64,000 nt of DNA from Burkholderiales bacterium (GTDB taxonomy: Bacteria; Pseudomonadota; Gammaproteobacteria; Burkholderiales; Burkholderiaceae_C). Positions 52,364-64,000 of this stretch are shown piece after piece. A program made the translations under genes and the position numbers. Below the pieces are notes generated by a model. It saw only the letters and a program-made list of their open reading frames with translations, did no database searches and was not told the DNA's origin. Location: positions 186,001 to 250,000 of the forward strand of contig JAFKGD010000003.1 in the NCBI GenBank assembly GCA_017307855.1, written 5' to 3'. The first letter of the stretch is position 1. The number at the start of each line of letters is the position of its first letter.

Positions 52364-53158
52364 ATGTCGATGATCCACCCGACGGCCATCGTCGATCCCG
52401 GCGCCGAGCTCGACAGCACAGTCTCGGTGGGGCCTTACGCCGTCATCGGGCCGCACGTGCGCATCGGCGCCGGCACCACGGTCGGGCCGCATGCCGTGAT
52501 CGAGGGGCACACGACCATCGGCCGTGACAACCGGATCTTCCAGTTCGTCTCGCTTGGCGCGATCAATCAGGACAAGAAATACAAGGGCGAGCCCTGCGAG
52601 CTCGCCATCGGCGACCGCAACACGATCCGTGAGTTCAGCACCTATCACATCGGCACCGTGCAGGGTGGAGGCGTCACCCGCCTTGGCAATGACAACTGGA
52701 TGATGGCCTATACCCACCTGGCGCACGACTGCGTGGTGGGCGACAACACCATCTTCGCCAACAACGCGCAGATCGCAGGCCATGTGGTGGTGGGCGACTG
52801 GGTGATCTTGGGCGCCTACACCTGCGTGCACCAGTTCGTTCGCATCGGAGCGCATGGGATGACGGCGATGGGCTCGGTCCTGCTGTCCGACCAGCCGCCG
52901 TTCGTGATGAGCGAGGGACATCCGGCCGGTGCGCGTTCGATGAACTTCGAAGGTTTGCGTCGCCGCGGCTTCACGCCCGAGCGCATAGCTGCCGTCAAGG
53001 CCATGCACAAGGCGCTCTACCGCGACAACCTCACCGTCGCGCAGGCGCGTGACCGCATCGCGGCATTGCCGCCGGAGTTCGCGGGCAGCGATGCCGATGT
53101 ATCGCTCATGCTCGAATTCCTCGACGGCCTCACGCCGCATCGAGGTATCGTCCGGTAG
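52364..53158 (+). CDS. lpxA: UDP-N-acetylglucosamine acyltransferase
   Basis: A 264-residue trimeric beta-helix enzyme starting lipid A synthesis. Hexapeptide repeats run through residues about 5-180, with the catalytic histidine in [10 protein letters not shown] and the [10 protein letters not shown] block; the C-terminal helical domain ([19 protein letters not shown]) is present. 12 bp after fabZ. Confidence 0.97.
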   Translation: MSMIHPTAIVDPGAELDSTVSVGPYAVIGPHVRIGAGTTVGPHAVIEGHTTIGRDNRIFQFVSLGAINQDKKYKGEPCELAIGDRNTIREFSTYHIGTVQGGGVTRLGNDNWMMAYTHLAHDCVVGDNTIFANNAQIAGHVVVGDWVILGAYTCVHQFVRIGAHGMTAMGSVLLSDQPPFVMSEGHPAGARSMNFEGLRRRGFTPERIAAVKAMHKALYRDNLTVAQARDRIAALPPEFAGSDADVSLMLEFLDGLTPHRGIVR

Positions 53159-53163
53159 ACACG

Positions 53164-54306
53164 ATGCATCAGGACCCGGCTTTCGCCCTGGTCGCCGGCG
53201 AAGCGTCGGGCGACCTGCTTGCAGGCCTGCTGCTGCAGGGCCTGCGCCAGCACTGGCCCGATCTGCATGCCGCCGGCATCGGCGGTGGGGCGATGGCGCG
53301 GCAGGGTTTCGAAGCCTGGTGGCCCAGCGACAAGCTGGCAGTGCGTGGCTACGTCGAGGTGCTGCGCCACTACCGCGAAATCGTCGGCATCCGAACGCAA
53401 TTGGGCGAACGCCTGCTGGCAGAGCCGCCCTCTGCCTTCATCGGCGTCGATGCGCCGGACTTCAATCTACAGCTCGAAGCCACGCTGCGCGCGGCCGGCA
53501 TCCCGGCAATCCATTTCGTTTGCCCCTCGATCTGGGCATGGCGACCCGAACGAATCGACACGATCCGCGCGAGTTGCGACCATGTGCTGTGCCTGTTCCC
53601 GTTCGAGCCGGAGTTGCTCGCGCGCGCGGGCGTGCCGGCTACTTATGTCGGCCACCCACTCGCGCAGGTGATTCCTCTGGAGCCGGACCGAGCGGCCGCG
53701 CGCAGCGTGCTCGGACTGCCACCCGATGCGCCTGTCGTGGCGCTGCTGCCGGGCAGCCGCGCTTCCGAAATCCAGTACCTCGGCCGGCGTTTCCTGGCCG
53801 CCGCCGCGTTGATCGCTCAGGCCGACGCGGGTGTGCGCTTCGTGCTGCCGGCCGTGCCGGCGCTGCACGCGCGGGTGGAGGCCATGGCGCGTGACGCAGG
53901 CCTTGGCCAGCGGCTGCTGGTGACTCCGGGCCAATCGCATGCCGCGCTGGCCGCCTGCGACGTGACGTTGATTGCCAGCGGCACGGCCACACTCGAGGCC
54001 GCGCTCTTCAAGCGGCCCATGGTGATCGCCTACAACATGAACTGGATATCGTGGGCGATCATGCGGCGCAAGAAGCTGCAGCCGTGGGTCGGTCTTCCCA
54101 ACATCCTGTGCCAGGACTTCGTCGTGCCGGAACTGCTGCAGGATGCCGCCACGCCCGAGGCCATGGCGCGGGGCGTGCTGCAGTGGCTTGGAGATTCCGC
54201 CGGTGTCCGCCGGGTAGAGCACCGCTTCGCCGAGCTGCATGAGACACTACGGCGCGACACCGCGCAACTCGCCACCCATGCGATCCAGAACGTTCTTGAA
54301 GGCTAA
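53164..54306 (+). CDS. lpxB: Lipid-A-disaccharide synthase
   Basis: A 380-residue GT19 glycosyltransferase joining UDP-diacylglucosamine and lipid [14 protein letters not shown] is near the N-terminus, then [30 protein letters not shown] and [10 protein letters not shown]. 5 bp after lpxA, and overlaps rnhB by 29 bp if the latter starts at 54278. Confidence 0.97.
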   Translation: MHQDPAFALVAGEASGDLLAGLLLQGLRQHWPDLHAAGIGGGAMARQGFEAWWPSDKLAVRGYVEVLRHYREIVGIRTQLGERLLAEPPSAFIGVDAPDFNLQLEATLRAAGIPAIHFVCPSIWAWRPERIDTIRASCDHVLCLFPFEPELLARAGVPATYVGHPLAQVIPLEPDRAAARSVLGLPPDAPVVALLPGSRASEIQYLGRRFLAAAALIAQADAGVRFVLPAVPALHARVEAMARDAGLGQRLLVTPGQSHAALAACDVTLIASGTATLEAALFKRPMVIAYNMNWISWAIMRRKKLQPWVGLPNILCQDFVVPELLQDAATPEAMARGVLQWLGDSAGVRRVEHRFAELHETLRRDTAQLATHAIQNVLEG

Positions 54307-54931
54307 ACAGACCGCGCTGGTCTGGGACGTGCCAGGCCTCGTGGCTGGCGTGGACGAAGCCGGCCGCGGGCCGCTCGCCGGGCCGGTGGTGGCGGCAGCG
54401 GTCATTCTCGATGAGCTGAGGCCGATCAAGGGGCTCGCCGATTCCAAGGTGCTGTCGCCGGCGCGTCGCGAGCGGCTCTACGACGAGATTCAGGACAAGG
54501 CGCTGTGCTGCTGTGTCGGCGAGGCCAGTGTCCAGGAGATCGATCAGGTCAACATCCTGCAGGCCACCATGCTGGCCATGCAACGCGCGGTGGTGGGCTT
54601 GCGGCTCAAACCGGTCAAGGTGCTGATAGACGGAAATCGCCTGCCCACGCTGGACGTGCTCGCCGAGGCGGTCGTCGGCGGGGACGCGCGGGTACAGGCC
54701 ATTTCGGCGGCTTCGATCATCGCCAAGGTGCACCGCGACCGCCTGTGCCTGCAGATGCACGAGCGGTGGCCGCACTACGGTTTCGACACCCACAAGGGCT
54801 ATGGCACCGAAGCGCACATCCGCGCTTTGCGGGAGCACGGTGCGTGCGATGCACATCGTCGCAGCTTCGCGCCGGTGAGCGGCGTGCTGGGCGTGCAGGG
54901 TGGGATCGCCGTCGGCGGAGTGGCGGCATGA
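54278..54931 (+). CDS. rnhB: Ribonuclease HII
   Basis: A 217-residue RNase HII removing ribonucleotides from DNA. The metal-binding [14 protein letters not shown] (Asp and Glu) is at about 25-38, [10 protein letters not shown] and the [12 protein letters not shown] block follow. The ATG at 54278 sits inside lpxB; a TTG at 54296 would reduce the overlap. ATGA overlap with the following methyltransferase gene. Confidence 0.95.
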   Translation: MRSRTFLKAKQTALVWDVPGLVAGVDEAGRGPLAGPVVAAAVILDELRPIKGLADSKVLSPARRERLYDEIQDKALCCCVGEASVQEIDQVNILQATMLAMQRAVVGLRLKPVKVLIDGNRLPTLDVLAEAVVGGDARVQAISAASIIAKVHRDRLCLQMHERWPHYGFDTHKGYGTEAHIRALREHGACDAHRRSFAPVSGVLGVQGGIAVGGVAA

Positions 54932-55713
54932 CCGCACCGCAGGCTGCCGTTCAGCACATCACGTCGCGCGACAACCCCTGGCTCAAGGATCTGCGCAAGC
55001 TGGCGCAGGACAACGCTGCCGCGCGCCGGTCCGGCCGCGCCTGGGTCGAGGGCGATCATCTCTGCCGTGCTGCATTGGCGCGGGGTTGGCAGCCGGCCGA
55101 AGCCGTCTTCGCCGAGTCGGCCTGGCCGCAGGCGCCGGCGGAGTGGTGGCAGGGCGCCGGACGTGTCGTGGTGCTGCCCGATGCGCTGTTCGCGGCCATC
55201 AGCGCGCTCGACTCCCCGGCGCGCATGGGTTTTGTGCTCGCGTTGCCCCAAGTGGCGATGCTTGAGCCGGGCGCGGCCAGCGTCGTGCTCGATCGTGTGC
55301 AGGATGCGGGCAACGTCGGCTCGATCCTGCGCAGTGCCGCGGCCTTCGGTTTCCCTCAGGTGCTGGCATTGAAAGGCTGCGCTGCGCTGTGGTCGGCCAA
55401 AGTGCTGCGCGCCGGCATGGGCGCACACTTCGGGCTGAGGCTCGTCGAGGGCCTGGACGAATCGGCACTCGATGCCTTGCAGGTGCCGCTGGTGGTCACC
55501 AGTTCGCACCGTGGCCAGTGGCTGCATGCCGCGCCGCCGGCCTGGCCGTGCGCCTGGGTGTTGGGACACGAAGGGCAGGGCGTGCGCGCTTCGATCGAGA
55601 CGCGCGCCGTCACGGCGGTACGCATTGCGCAGCCGGGCGGTGAGGAGTCGCTCAACGTAGCGGCCGCCGCGGCGATCTGCCTGCACGCCAGCGCCGCCGC
55701 ACGGCTTGCCTGA
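54928..55713 (+). CDS. TrmH/SpoU-family RNA 2'-O-methyltransferase
   Basis: A 261-residue SPOUT methyltransferase. A substrate-binding N-terminal region ([18 protein letters not shown], about 12-29) precedes the knotted catalytic domain with [31 protein letters not shown] and [15 protein letters not shown]. It methylates a ribose in rRNA or tRNA; the exact site is not predictable. Last gene of the lipid A block by coupling to rnhB. Confidence 0.93.
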   Translation: MTAPQAAVQHITSRDNPWLKDLRKLAQDNAAARRSGRAWVEGDHLCRAALARGWQPAEAVFAESAWPQAPAEWWQGAGRVVVLPDALFAAISALDSPARMGFVLALPQVAMLEPGAASVVLDRVQDAGNVGSILRSAAAFGFPQVLALKGCAALWSAKVLRAGMGAHFGLRLVEGLDESALDALQVPLVVTSSHRGQWLHAAPPAWPCAWVLGHEGQGVRASIETRAVTAVRIAQPGGEESLNVAAAAAICLHASAAARLA

Positions 55714-55749
55714 AGGGCGCGACGGTCCAGATGAGCGGCGCGCTCGCGC

Positions 55750-55755
55750 TATAAT
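55750..55755 (+). promoter_or_regulatory. -10 element of carAB
   Basis: A perfect TATAAT in the 191-bp gap before carA. The -35 is weak. Transcription from about 55762 gives a leader of roughly 143 nt, long enough for arginine or pyrimidine control, but I see no clear ARG box or attenuator. Confidence 0.55.
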
Positions 55756-55904
55756 CTCGCGGTTTACCTGCCAACGCCTAGCCTAGCGCTGTTCTTCCCG
55801 AACTACCTCTCCAAGACGTACCCTTTTCATAGTGAAGCCGGCCGCGCGCCGGGCACATTGCAACAGGGCTGGCGCTGGGCGAATCCAACTACTGGAGTTA
55901 CCCC

Positions 55905-57057
55905 GTGCTTCCCGTCTCGCCCCTGGCCATTCTCGCCCTCGCAGACGGCACGGTCTTTACCGGCACTTCGATCGGAGCCACCGGCTCCACGACCGGCGAG
56001 GTGGTGTTCAACACCGCCATCACCGGTTACCAGGAAATCCTCACCGACCCGAGCTATTGCCAGCAGATCGTCACCCTGACGTACCCGCACATCGGCAACT
56101 ACGGCATCAATGAGGAAGACGTCGAAGCCAGCAAAGTCCATGCCGCCGGCCTGATCATCAAGGACCTGCCGCTCCTGGCATCCAACTTCCGCGCCACGCT
56201 CACGCTCACGCAATACCTGCAGCGCGAGAAGACCGTGGCCATCGCCGGCATCGACACGCGCAAGCTCACTCGCCACCTGCGCACGCACGGCGCACAGAAC
56301 GGATGCATCGTCGGCCTGCCGCTGGGCGAAGCAGTCACCCCTGCGGCCATCGAGCGAGCCGTGGCGGCTGCCAAGGCTGCGCCCAGCATGTCAGGTCTCG
56401 ATCTGGCCAAGGTGGTGTCCGTCACCGCACCTTACGAGTGGACCGAAACCGAGTGGGCACTCGGCGAAGGCTACGGCGCGCAGCTCAAGCCGCGCTTCCA
56501 CGTCGTGGCGTTGGACTTCGGCGTCAAGCGCAACATCCTGCGCATGCTCGCCAGCCGCGGCTGCCGCATCACGGTGATGCCCGCGCAGACACCAGCCGCC
56601 AAAGTGCGCGAGCTGAACCCCGACGGCGTGTTCCTGGCCAACGGTCCGGGCGACCCGGAGCCCTGCGACTACGCCATCGCATCGTCGCGCGAGCTGATCG
56701 AGGCGGGTATTCCCACTTTCGGCATCTGCCTGGGCCACCAGATCATGGCGCTGGCCTCCGGCGCGAAGACCTTCAAGATGAAGTTCGGCCACCACGGCGC
56801 CAACCATCCGGTGAAGGACCTCGACAACGGCCGCGTGTCCATCACCAGCCAGAACCACGGCTTCGCCGTGGACGAGAAGAGCCTGCCGGCCAACCTGCGC
56901 CCCACGCACATCAGCCTGTTCGACGGCACGTTGCAGGGGCTGGCGCGCACCGACAAGCCGGCGTTCTGCTTCCAGGGCCACCCCGAGGCGTCACCCGGCC
57001 CGCACGACATCAGCTACCTGTTCGACCGTTTCACCGCGCTCATGGAGCAGCACAAGA

Positions 57058-57065
<8 letters not shown>
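55905..57065 (+). CDS. carA: Carbamoyl-phosphate synthase small subunit
   Basis: A 386-residue glutaminase subunit supplying ammonia to CarB. The N-terminal domain ([20 protein letters not shown]) precedes the class I amidotransferase with the nucleophile in [12 protein letters not shown] and the histidine/glutamate in [12 protein letters not shown] start with CTGGAGTTA upstream. It overlaps carB by 8 bp. Confidence 0.97.
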
Positions 57066-60318
<3,253 letters not shown>

Positions 60319-60388
60319 GCCTTGACGGGCTGCTTCCGGGAATACCCGGATGCGGCCCGCGCTGCTGGCCCGCCCCGGGCTTTCGCGG

Positions 60389-60394
60389 CATAAT
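60389..60394 (+). promoter_or_regulatory. Candidate -10 element of greA
   Basis: CATAAT in the 137-bp carB-greA gap; the -35 is not recognisable. A start near 60401 would place the 60409-60434 hairpin at the very 5' end of the transcript. Confidence 0.35.
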
Positions 60395-60408
60395 GGATCG
60401 CAATCGAC

Positions 60409-60442
60409 ACCGCCGGACGGCAACGCCCGGCGGTTTGCTTTT
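60409..60442 (+). terminator. Terminator-like hairpin in the greA leader
   Basis: ACCGCCGG (60409-60416) and CCGGCGGT (60427-60434) form a perfect 8-bp stem with a 10-nt loop, followed by TTTGCTTTT, immediately ahead of the greA ribosome site (TTGGAG). It could end carB read-through or attenuate greA and release a short leader RNA. Confidence 0.55.
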
Positions 60443-60455
60443 GGAGATACGAAAC

Positions 60456-60932
60456 ATGGCCACCATCCCCATCACCAAGCGCGGCGCGGAGAAGCTCAAG
60501 GAGGAGCTGCAACGCCTGAAGACCGTGGACCGTCCCTACATCATCAACGCCATCGCCGAGGCGCGTGCCCAGGGCGACATCAGCGAAAACGCCGAGTACG
60601 ACGCGGCCAAGGATCGCCAGGGCTTCATCGAGGGGCGCATCCTCGAGATCGAGGGCAAGCTGTCGGCGTCGCAGGTGATCGACCCCGCCCAGCTCGACGC
60701 GGGCGGCCGCGTGGTGTTTGGCTCCACGGTCGAGCTCGAGGACGAGTCGACCGGCGAGAGCGTGAAGTATCAGATCGTGGGCGAGGACGAGGCCGACCTC
60801 AAGCTCGGGCTCATCAACGTGTCGAGCCCGATCGCGCGCGCGCTGATCGGCAAGGAAGAGGGTGATACCGCCGAGGTGCAGGCGCCGGGCGGCACCAAGC
60901 GCTACGAAATCGTGGGCGTGCAATACGTCTGA
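60456..60932 (+). CDS. greA: Transcription elongation factor GreA
   Basis: A 158-residue GreA that stimulates transcript cleavage by backtracked RNA polymerase. The N-terminal coiled coil (about 1-75) has [16 protein letters not shown] and the acidic tip [16 protein letters not shown]; the C-terminal FKBP-like domain follows ([11 protein letters not shown] to the end). Usual length. Confidence 0.97.
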   Translation: MATIPITKRGAEKLKEELQRLKTVDRPYIINAIAEARAQGDISENAEYDAAKDRQGFIEGRILEIEGKLSASQVIDPAQLDAGGRVVFGSTVELEDESTGESVKYQIVGEDEADLKLGLINVSSPIARALIGKEEGDTAEVQAPGGTKRYEIVGVQYV

Positions 60933-60933
60933 G

Positions 60934-61365
60934 ATGACGCGCATGCCCGGTCAGCGCGTTGCCGTCTGGGCGTCGGCCCTGTGGTGGGGAAGCCTTGCGA
61001 CCATCGGCTTCCTGGTCGTACCGATGCTGTTCTCCAATCTCGCCACGCCCGCCATCGCGGGCGCCATGGCGGGCAAGCTTTTCGCCGCGGGCTGCTGGGT
61101 TTCGCTGGCTTGCGGCCTCGCCGTCATCGTGGGCCTGCGCAGCGGCGGTGCCGAGCGCATGAACGCCGCCGTGCAGGTGACGCTGGGCTTCGTGTTCGCG
61201 GGCATGCTGATGGCCCTGCTGCAGGAGTTCGCCGTGGCGCCCCGCATCCTCGCGCGTGACAACCTCAAGCTGTGGCATTCCGTGGGCACGGGCCTGTACA
61301 TCGTGCAGTGGCTGTGCGCCTGCGCGGTGTTCTGGCGTCTCACGCGGCGTCTGCCTGCGCCCTGA
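60934..61365 (+). CDS. DUF4149-like small membrane protein
   Basis: A 143-residue inner-membrane protein with about four hydrophobic segments and WxxxLWWGSLATIGFLVVP near the N-terminus, a pattern seen in the DUF4149 family often found beside greA in Burkholderiales. Function unknown. It starts one base after the greA stop and is likely cotranscribed. It overlaps the convergent 61340 ORF by 26 bp. Confidence 0.78.
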   Translation: MTRMPGQRVAVWASALWWGSLATIGFLVVPMLFSNLATPAIAGAMAGKLFAAGCWVSLACGLAVIVGLRSGGAERMNAAVQVTLGFVFAGMLMALLQEFAVAPRILARDNLKLWHSVGTGLYIVQWLCACAVFWRLTRRLPAP

Positions 61366-61630
61366 GTCCGGCATGCCCGCGCCAGCGGGCCGGCCGCACC
61401 TCGATGAAGCGGGTGATCGCGTCGACCGTGCCGGGCGCCAGGTCGAGCCCCGGCGCGTTCGCCGGATTGGCACGCAGCTGCTCCCGCAGCAGCTCTCCGA
61501 ACGGGCGCCCCGGGGTCGCCATGAGGACCAGTCCGCGGAGTTGGAGGGCGTTCGGGCCGTGGACTTCGAGTGGCTCCTCAAAACAGACCGCTTGCGCCGA
61601 GGCGCTGGCGGTCGAGACGAGGCAGGCCAT
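61340..61630 (-). CDS. Small hypothetical protein, possible exported protein with interrupted signal peptide
   Basis: A 96-residue frame opening MACLVSTASASAQAVCFEEP with no recognisable domain. Reading upstream in the same frame gives ATG at 61666, seven plausible residues (NAARTAC), a TGA at 61640-61642, then IPA and the current ATG. Without that TGA the N-terminus would be a standard Sec signal peptide cleaved at AQA. AGGA precedes the upstream ATG, while the annotated ATG has no ribosome site. It may be a recent pseudogene, a sequence error or a truncated protein. Confidence 0.42.
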   Translation of the reverse strand: MACLVSTASASAQAVCFEEPLEVHGPNALQLRGLVLMATPGRPFGELLREQLRANPANAPGLDLAPGTVDAITRFIEVRPARWRGHAGLRAQADAA

Positions 61631-61691
61631 GGCAGGGATTCAGCAAGCGGTGCGCGCGGCGTTCATTGCAGCTCGCGTCCTGGCTGCCGCG

Positions 61692-62468
61692 TCACTCGTG
61701 CCAGTGCTCGGCCACCCAGCGCGCCGGCCGGATGAACCGCAGCCTGCGGTTGCGGCGGCCCGCCAGCGCGTCGGGCGGATTGCATTCACCGTGGAAGATG
61801 ACGATGCGCGCACCGTCAGGAACCTGCGGTGCCTTCAGGTAATTCAGCGGCCAGATCGGGATGCTGTGGTACTTGAAGCTTGGGCACCAGCCCTCGGGCC
61901 AGTACTGCAGTTTGCCCTGCCGGTGAAGGAAGTCCGACAGGTAGGCCTGCTCGTTGCGGAACTGTTCCCGGACCTCGTTCACATGATTGCGGAAATACTC
62001 CAGCACGTCGGGGTGCGCACCCAGTTCGAACCGGTACACCGACGAGTTGCCGGTGATGCGCCACGGCCGCTTGTAGTCGTGGATGATGAGGAAGTCGCCC
62101 GGCTGTTCGAAGAAGCCGTCGAGCGGGCCCACGATCACCACGTCCACGTCGAGGAAGAGGGCGGTGCCGCGCAGACCGTGCAGGTCGGCCGCGAAGGTGG
62201 CCAGCTTGGTCCAGCCGCGCTCGGGAATGCCCGGGGGCAAGTCGAGCGCCGGTATCGGCAGGCAGCGCACTTCGCTGCGGATACCGGTGCTGTCATCGGT
62301 GAGGCAGACGAAGCTGAAGTCACCTGTGAGGTGCCGCCGCACCATCGCGTACAGCCGGTTGACGTATTCGGGGCCGTATTTCGTGCCCCACTTCATGCAG
62401 ATGATGTGCCGCTGGCCACTGGGTCGGGACAGCAAGGCAGCGCCGTCGGGCGCCTGTGCGGCGCTCAT
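61692..62468 (-). CDS. Glycosyltransferase-like protein
   Basis: A 258-residue protein resembling nucleotide-sugar glycosyltransferases. HIICMKWGTKYGPEYVNRLY opens the domain (about 21-40), FLDVDVVIVGPLD near 108 supplies a DxD-type motif, and a late IVIFHGECNPP resembles the metal-binding HG motif of GT8 enzymes. No signal peptide or membrane segment; cytoplasmic. The acceptor is unknown. Its start overlaps the yhbY stop by 4 bp (ATGA), an unusual partnership. Confidence 0.7.
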   Translation of the reverse strand: MSAAQAPDGAALLSRPSGQRHIICMKWGTKYGPEYVNRLYAMVRRHLTGDFSFVCLTDDSTGIRSEVRCLPIPALDLPPGIPERGWTKLATFAADLHGLRGTALFLDVDVVIVGPLDGFFEQPGDFLIIHDYKRPWRITGNSSVYRFELGAHPDVLEYFRNHVNEVREQFRNEQAYLSDFLHRQGKLQYWPEGWCPSFKYHSIPIWPLNYLKAPQVPDGARIVIFHGECNPPDALAGRRNRRLRFIRPARWVAEHWHE

Positions 62469-62938
62469 CCCTGCAGGCGTTTCTTGACCGACTTCTGCTT
62501 GGGCTTGGCGCGCTTGATCTGGCCGCCTGGCGTGAGGCGCTGGTTGCCCAGCACGCGCAGGGTACGCACTTCGGGGCGCTGGCCGCCGCGCTTGCTGTAC
62601 TTGAGCACCTTGACGTCCCGGGGGCCGGGCATGCGGTCCTCGTCGACAGTCTTTTCCTTCTCGGGGATCGGACGCCACAGCACCAGCAGCTTGCCGATGT
62701 GCTGGATGGGTGCGGCGCCCAGTTCGTCGGCGAGGGACTGGAACATGGCTTCGCGGGCCACGCGGTCGTCGCCGAGCACGCGGATCTTGATCAGCCCGTG
62801 GGCATTGAGGGCGGCATCGGCTTCGCGCTTGACGGCCGGCGTGACGCCGTCGTTGCCGATCATCACCACGGGGTCGAGGTGATGGGCCTCGGCGCGGTGT
62901 TCCTTGCGCTGGGCCGGGGTGAGCTGGATTTGGGGCAT
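62465..62938 (-). CDS. yhbY: YhbY/CRS1-type RNA-binding protein
   Basis: A 157-residue protein with a CRM (YhbY) domain (about 1-95): [28 protein letters not shown] resembles the family start and GLIKIRVLG follows. The C-terminal third is a Lys/Arg/Pro-rich tail absent from E. coli YhbY (97 aa). It associates with pre-50S ribosomes. Divergent from rlmE, as in many proteobacteria. GATAAT (minus strand, complement of 62946-62951) lies 7 nt before the ATG. Confidence 0.92.
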   Translation of the reverse strand: MPQIQLTPAQRKEHRAEAHHLDPVVMIGNDGVTPAVKREADAALNAHGLIKIRVLGDDRVAREAMFQSLADELGAAPIQHIGKLLVLWRPIPEKEKTVDEDRMPGPRDVKVLKYSKRGGQRPEVRTLRVLGNQRLTPGGQIKRAKPKQKSVKKRLQG

Positions 62939-62945
62939 GACCCGT

Positions 62946-63013
62946 ATTATCCGTGGCCGGCAGGGCTATTGCCGCACGCTGGCCCCACCCGGGGTGCGTT
63001 CTGCGGGGACAAT
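62946..63013. promoter_or_regulatory. Divergent -10 elements of yhbY and rlmE
   Basis: The complement of 62946-62951 reads GATAAT for yhbY, and 63008-63013 reads GACAAT for rlmE. Each is 7 nt from its ATG with no Shine-Dalgarno. Confidence 0.5.
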
Positions 63014-63020
63014 ACGCTCC

Positions 63021-63689
63021 ATGAAAGTCCAGACCAAGAGCAAGAAGGTCAACAAGGCGTGGCTCAACGACCACGTGAATGACCCTTACGTGAAGTTGGC
63101 CCAGAAAGAGGGCTACCGGGCCCGCGCGGCCTACAAGCTCAAGGAAATCGACGAGACCCTGGGCCTGATCCGTCCCGGTCACGTGGTGGTCGATCTTGGT
63201 TCCACGCCCGGTGCCTGGAGCCAGTACGTGCGCCGCCGCCTTTCACCGGAAGGCGCTGGCGTGGGGCAGCTCGACGGAACCATCATTGCGCTGGACATCC
63301 TGCCGATGGAGCCGATCGAGGGTGTCACTTTCCTGAACGGCGACTTCCGGGAGCCCGAAGTACTGGCCCGGCTCGAGGACGTGATGGCCGGCCGCCGGGC
63401 CGACGTGGTGGTGTCCGACATGGCCCCCAATCTGTCGGGTATCGAATCGTCCGACGCCGCGCGGATCGCGCACTTGGTCGAGCTGGCGGTGGAGTTTTCA
63501 ATCAATAACCTCAAGCCTGAGGGCGCGTTGGTGGTCAAGCTGTTCCATGGCAGCGGTTACAGCCAGCTGGTCAAGCTTTTCAAGGAGCATTTCCGCGTGG
63601 CCAAGCCGATCAAACCCAAGGCCTCGCGCGACAAGTCATCGGAGACCTTTCTCGTGGGCATCGGTCCTAAAGGCACCGGCGGGTATTGA
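63021..63689 (+). CDS. rlmE: 23S rRNA (uridine2552-2'-O)-methyltransferase
   Basis: A 222-residue FtsJ/RrmJ-type methyltransferase acting on U2552 of 23S rRNA in the 50S particle. The [15 protein letters not shown] start, the SAM-binding [13 protein letters not shown], the [12 protein letters not shown] motif with catalytic Asp and the late [10 protein letters not shown] (Lys) and [13 protein letters not shown] blocks are all present. It is immediately upstream of ftsH, the classical rrmJ-ftsH pair. Confidence 0.97.
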   Translation: MKVQTKSKKVNKAWLNDHVNDPYVKLAQKEGYRARAAYKLKEIDETLGLIRPGHVVVDLGSTPGAWSQYVRRRLSPEGAGVGQLDGTIIALDILPMEPIEGVTFLNGDFREPEVLARLEDVMAGRRADVVVSDMAPNLSGIESSDAARIAHLVELAVEFSINNLKPEGALVVKLFHGSGYSQLVKLFKEHFRVAKPIKPKASRDKSSETFLVGIGPKGTGGY

Positions 63690-63842
63690 TTCGATACAAA
63701 AACACACGCAATCCCACCCCAACCCTATGGCCGCCATTGGCAAAGGCCGGCCTCAGCCGGGTTGAAACACCTAAAATGGGCCGCAACTGTCTGCTGTCCC
63801 CCCTTCCGGCCCCCCGTGGCTGAAAACGATCCGGAGCCTCGC

Positions 63843-64000
63843 TTGAACAATCAGTGGTTTTCCAAAGTAGCCGTCTGGCTGGTCATCGCCATGGTGTTGT
63901 TCACTGTGTTCAAACAGTTCGACGCCCGTGGCACGGCCGGCGCCAGCAGCATCGCCTACTCCGACTTCCTGGAACAGGTGCGTGGCAACCGTATCAAGAG
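63843..64000 (+). CDS. ftsH: ATP-dependent zinc metalloprotease FtsH, 5' part
   Basis: The first 52 codons of ftsH, running off the window. NNQWFSKVAVWLVIAMVLFT-type sequence gives the first membrane segment (about 7-22), followed by the periplasmic region. The TTG at 63843 is taken as start because GGAG lies 7 nt upstream and the family starts at this residue; no nearby ATG exists. The 153-bp gap after rlmE contains TTGAAA and TAAAAT hexamers but at non-standard spacing, so I do not assign a promoter. Confidence 0.93.
   Translation, partial: MNNQWFSKVAVWLVIAMVLFTVFKQFDARGTAGASSIAYSDFLEQVRGNRIK

Noticed and set aside
61640-61642. TGA as a selenocysteine codon in the small exported ORF
   Set aside because: It falls in a signal peptide, where selenocysteine makes no sense, and I see no convincing SECIS-like hairpin directly after it.
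63762-63776. Heat-shock (sigma-32) promoter for ftsH
   Set aside because: TTGAAA is present, but no CCCCAT-type -10 lies at the required spacing. TAAAAT is only 5 bp further on, so neither a sigma-32 nor a standard sigma-70 pair is supported.

Overview
The window is one contiguous, gene-dense piece of high-GC bacterial chromosome, roughly two-thirds G+C by eye. It fits a betaproteobacterium of the order Burkholderiales, with a Comamonadaceae-like flavour. The evidence is the essential block rpsB-tsf-pyrH-frr-uppS-cdsA-dxr-rseP-bamA-ompH-lpxD-fabZ-lpxA-lpxB-rnhB, the carAB-greA block, the yhbY/rlmE/ftsH junction, a PhaR-type polyhydroxyalkanoate regulator, an EnvZ/OmpR pair and a monofunctional RelA. 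The genus cannot be settled by reading alone. I see no insertion sequence, prophage, integrase, CRISPR array or rRNA operon.

Layout. 1-9.6 kb is mixed accessory and housekeeping: a NYN-LOTUS RNA-binding/nuclease protein, a DOPA-dioxygenase-like protein, a luciferase-like oxidoreductase, thioredoxin 2, a hydratase-family enzyme, two MFS transporters, a solitary GIY-YIG protein and a PhoD-type phosphatase. 9.6-15.3 kb holds serB, mfd and ispD-ispF. 15.3-21.4 kb is an accessory cluster: a FAD-linked oxidase, a complete NMT1/TauT-type ABC importer and a cytosine-deaminase-like amidohydrolase in one leftward operon, with a divergent MarR regulator. 21.4-28.9 kb has envZ-ompR, small exported proteins, 3-hydroxybutyrate dehydrogenase, an alpha/beta hydrolase and relA, ending in tRNA-Val. 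29-36.4 kb has a cardiolipin-synthase-like enzyme, phaR, rimO, a leftward tRNA-Leu, rnr and an SDR enzyme. 36.4-40.5 kb is a leftward amidase / D-amino-acid dehydrogenase / NAD(P)HX-repair set. 40.6-55.7 kb is the translation and envelope-biogenesis block. 55.9-61.4 kb is carA-carB-greA plus a small membrane protein. 61.3-64 kb has an unknown small exported-protein ORF, a glycosyltransferase-like gene, yhbY, rlmE and the start of ftsH.

How it works together. The 40.6-55.7 kb block joins ribosome production (S2, EF-Ts, RRF) to pyrimidine nucleotide supply (UMP kinase), isoprenoid and undecaprenyl synthesis (Dxr, UppS, with IspD/IspF elsewhere in the window), phospholipid precursor synthesis (CdsA), outer-membrane assembly (BamA, OmpH), stress proteolysis (RseP) and lipid A synthesis (LpxD, FabZ, LpxA, LpxB). 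RelA, GreA, RNase R, RimO, RlmE and the two tRNAs add to translation and RNA control. PhaR and 3-hydroxybutyrate dehydrogenase point to PHB metabolism.

Main observations from the hunt. Ten genes carry a -10-like hexamer (often GACAAT) 6-9 nt before the start codon and no Shine-Dalgarno sequence, which suggests widespread leaderless transcripts. Two near-identical 16-bp operator-like sites exactly 100 bp apart flank the MarR/oxidase divergent promoter. RNase R has no canonical start codon, and its start overlaps an antisense tRNA-Leu promoter. Terminator-like or competing hairpins lie ahead of greA and between rpsB and tsf. A small ORF near 61.5 kb has an in-frame stop inside what reads as a signal peptide.
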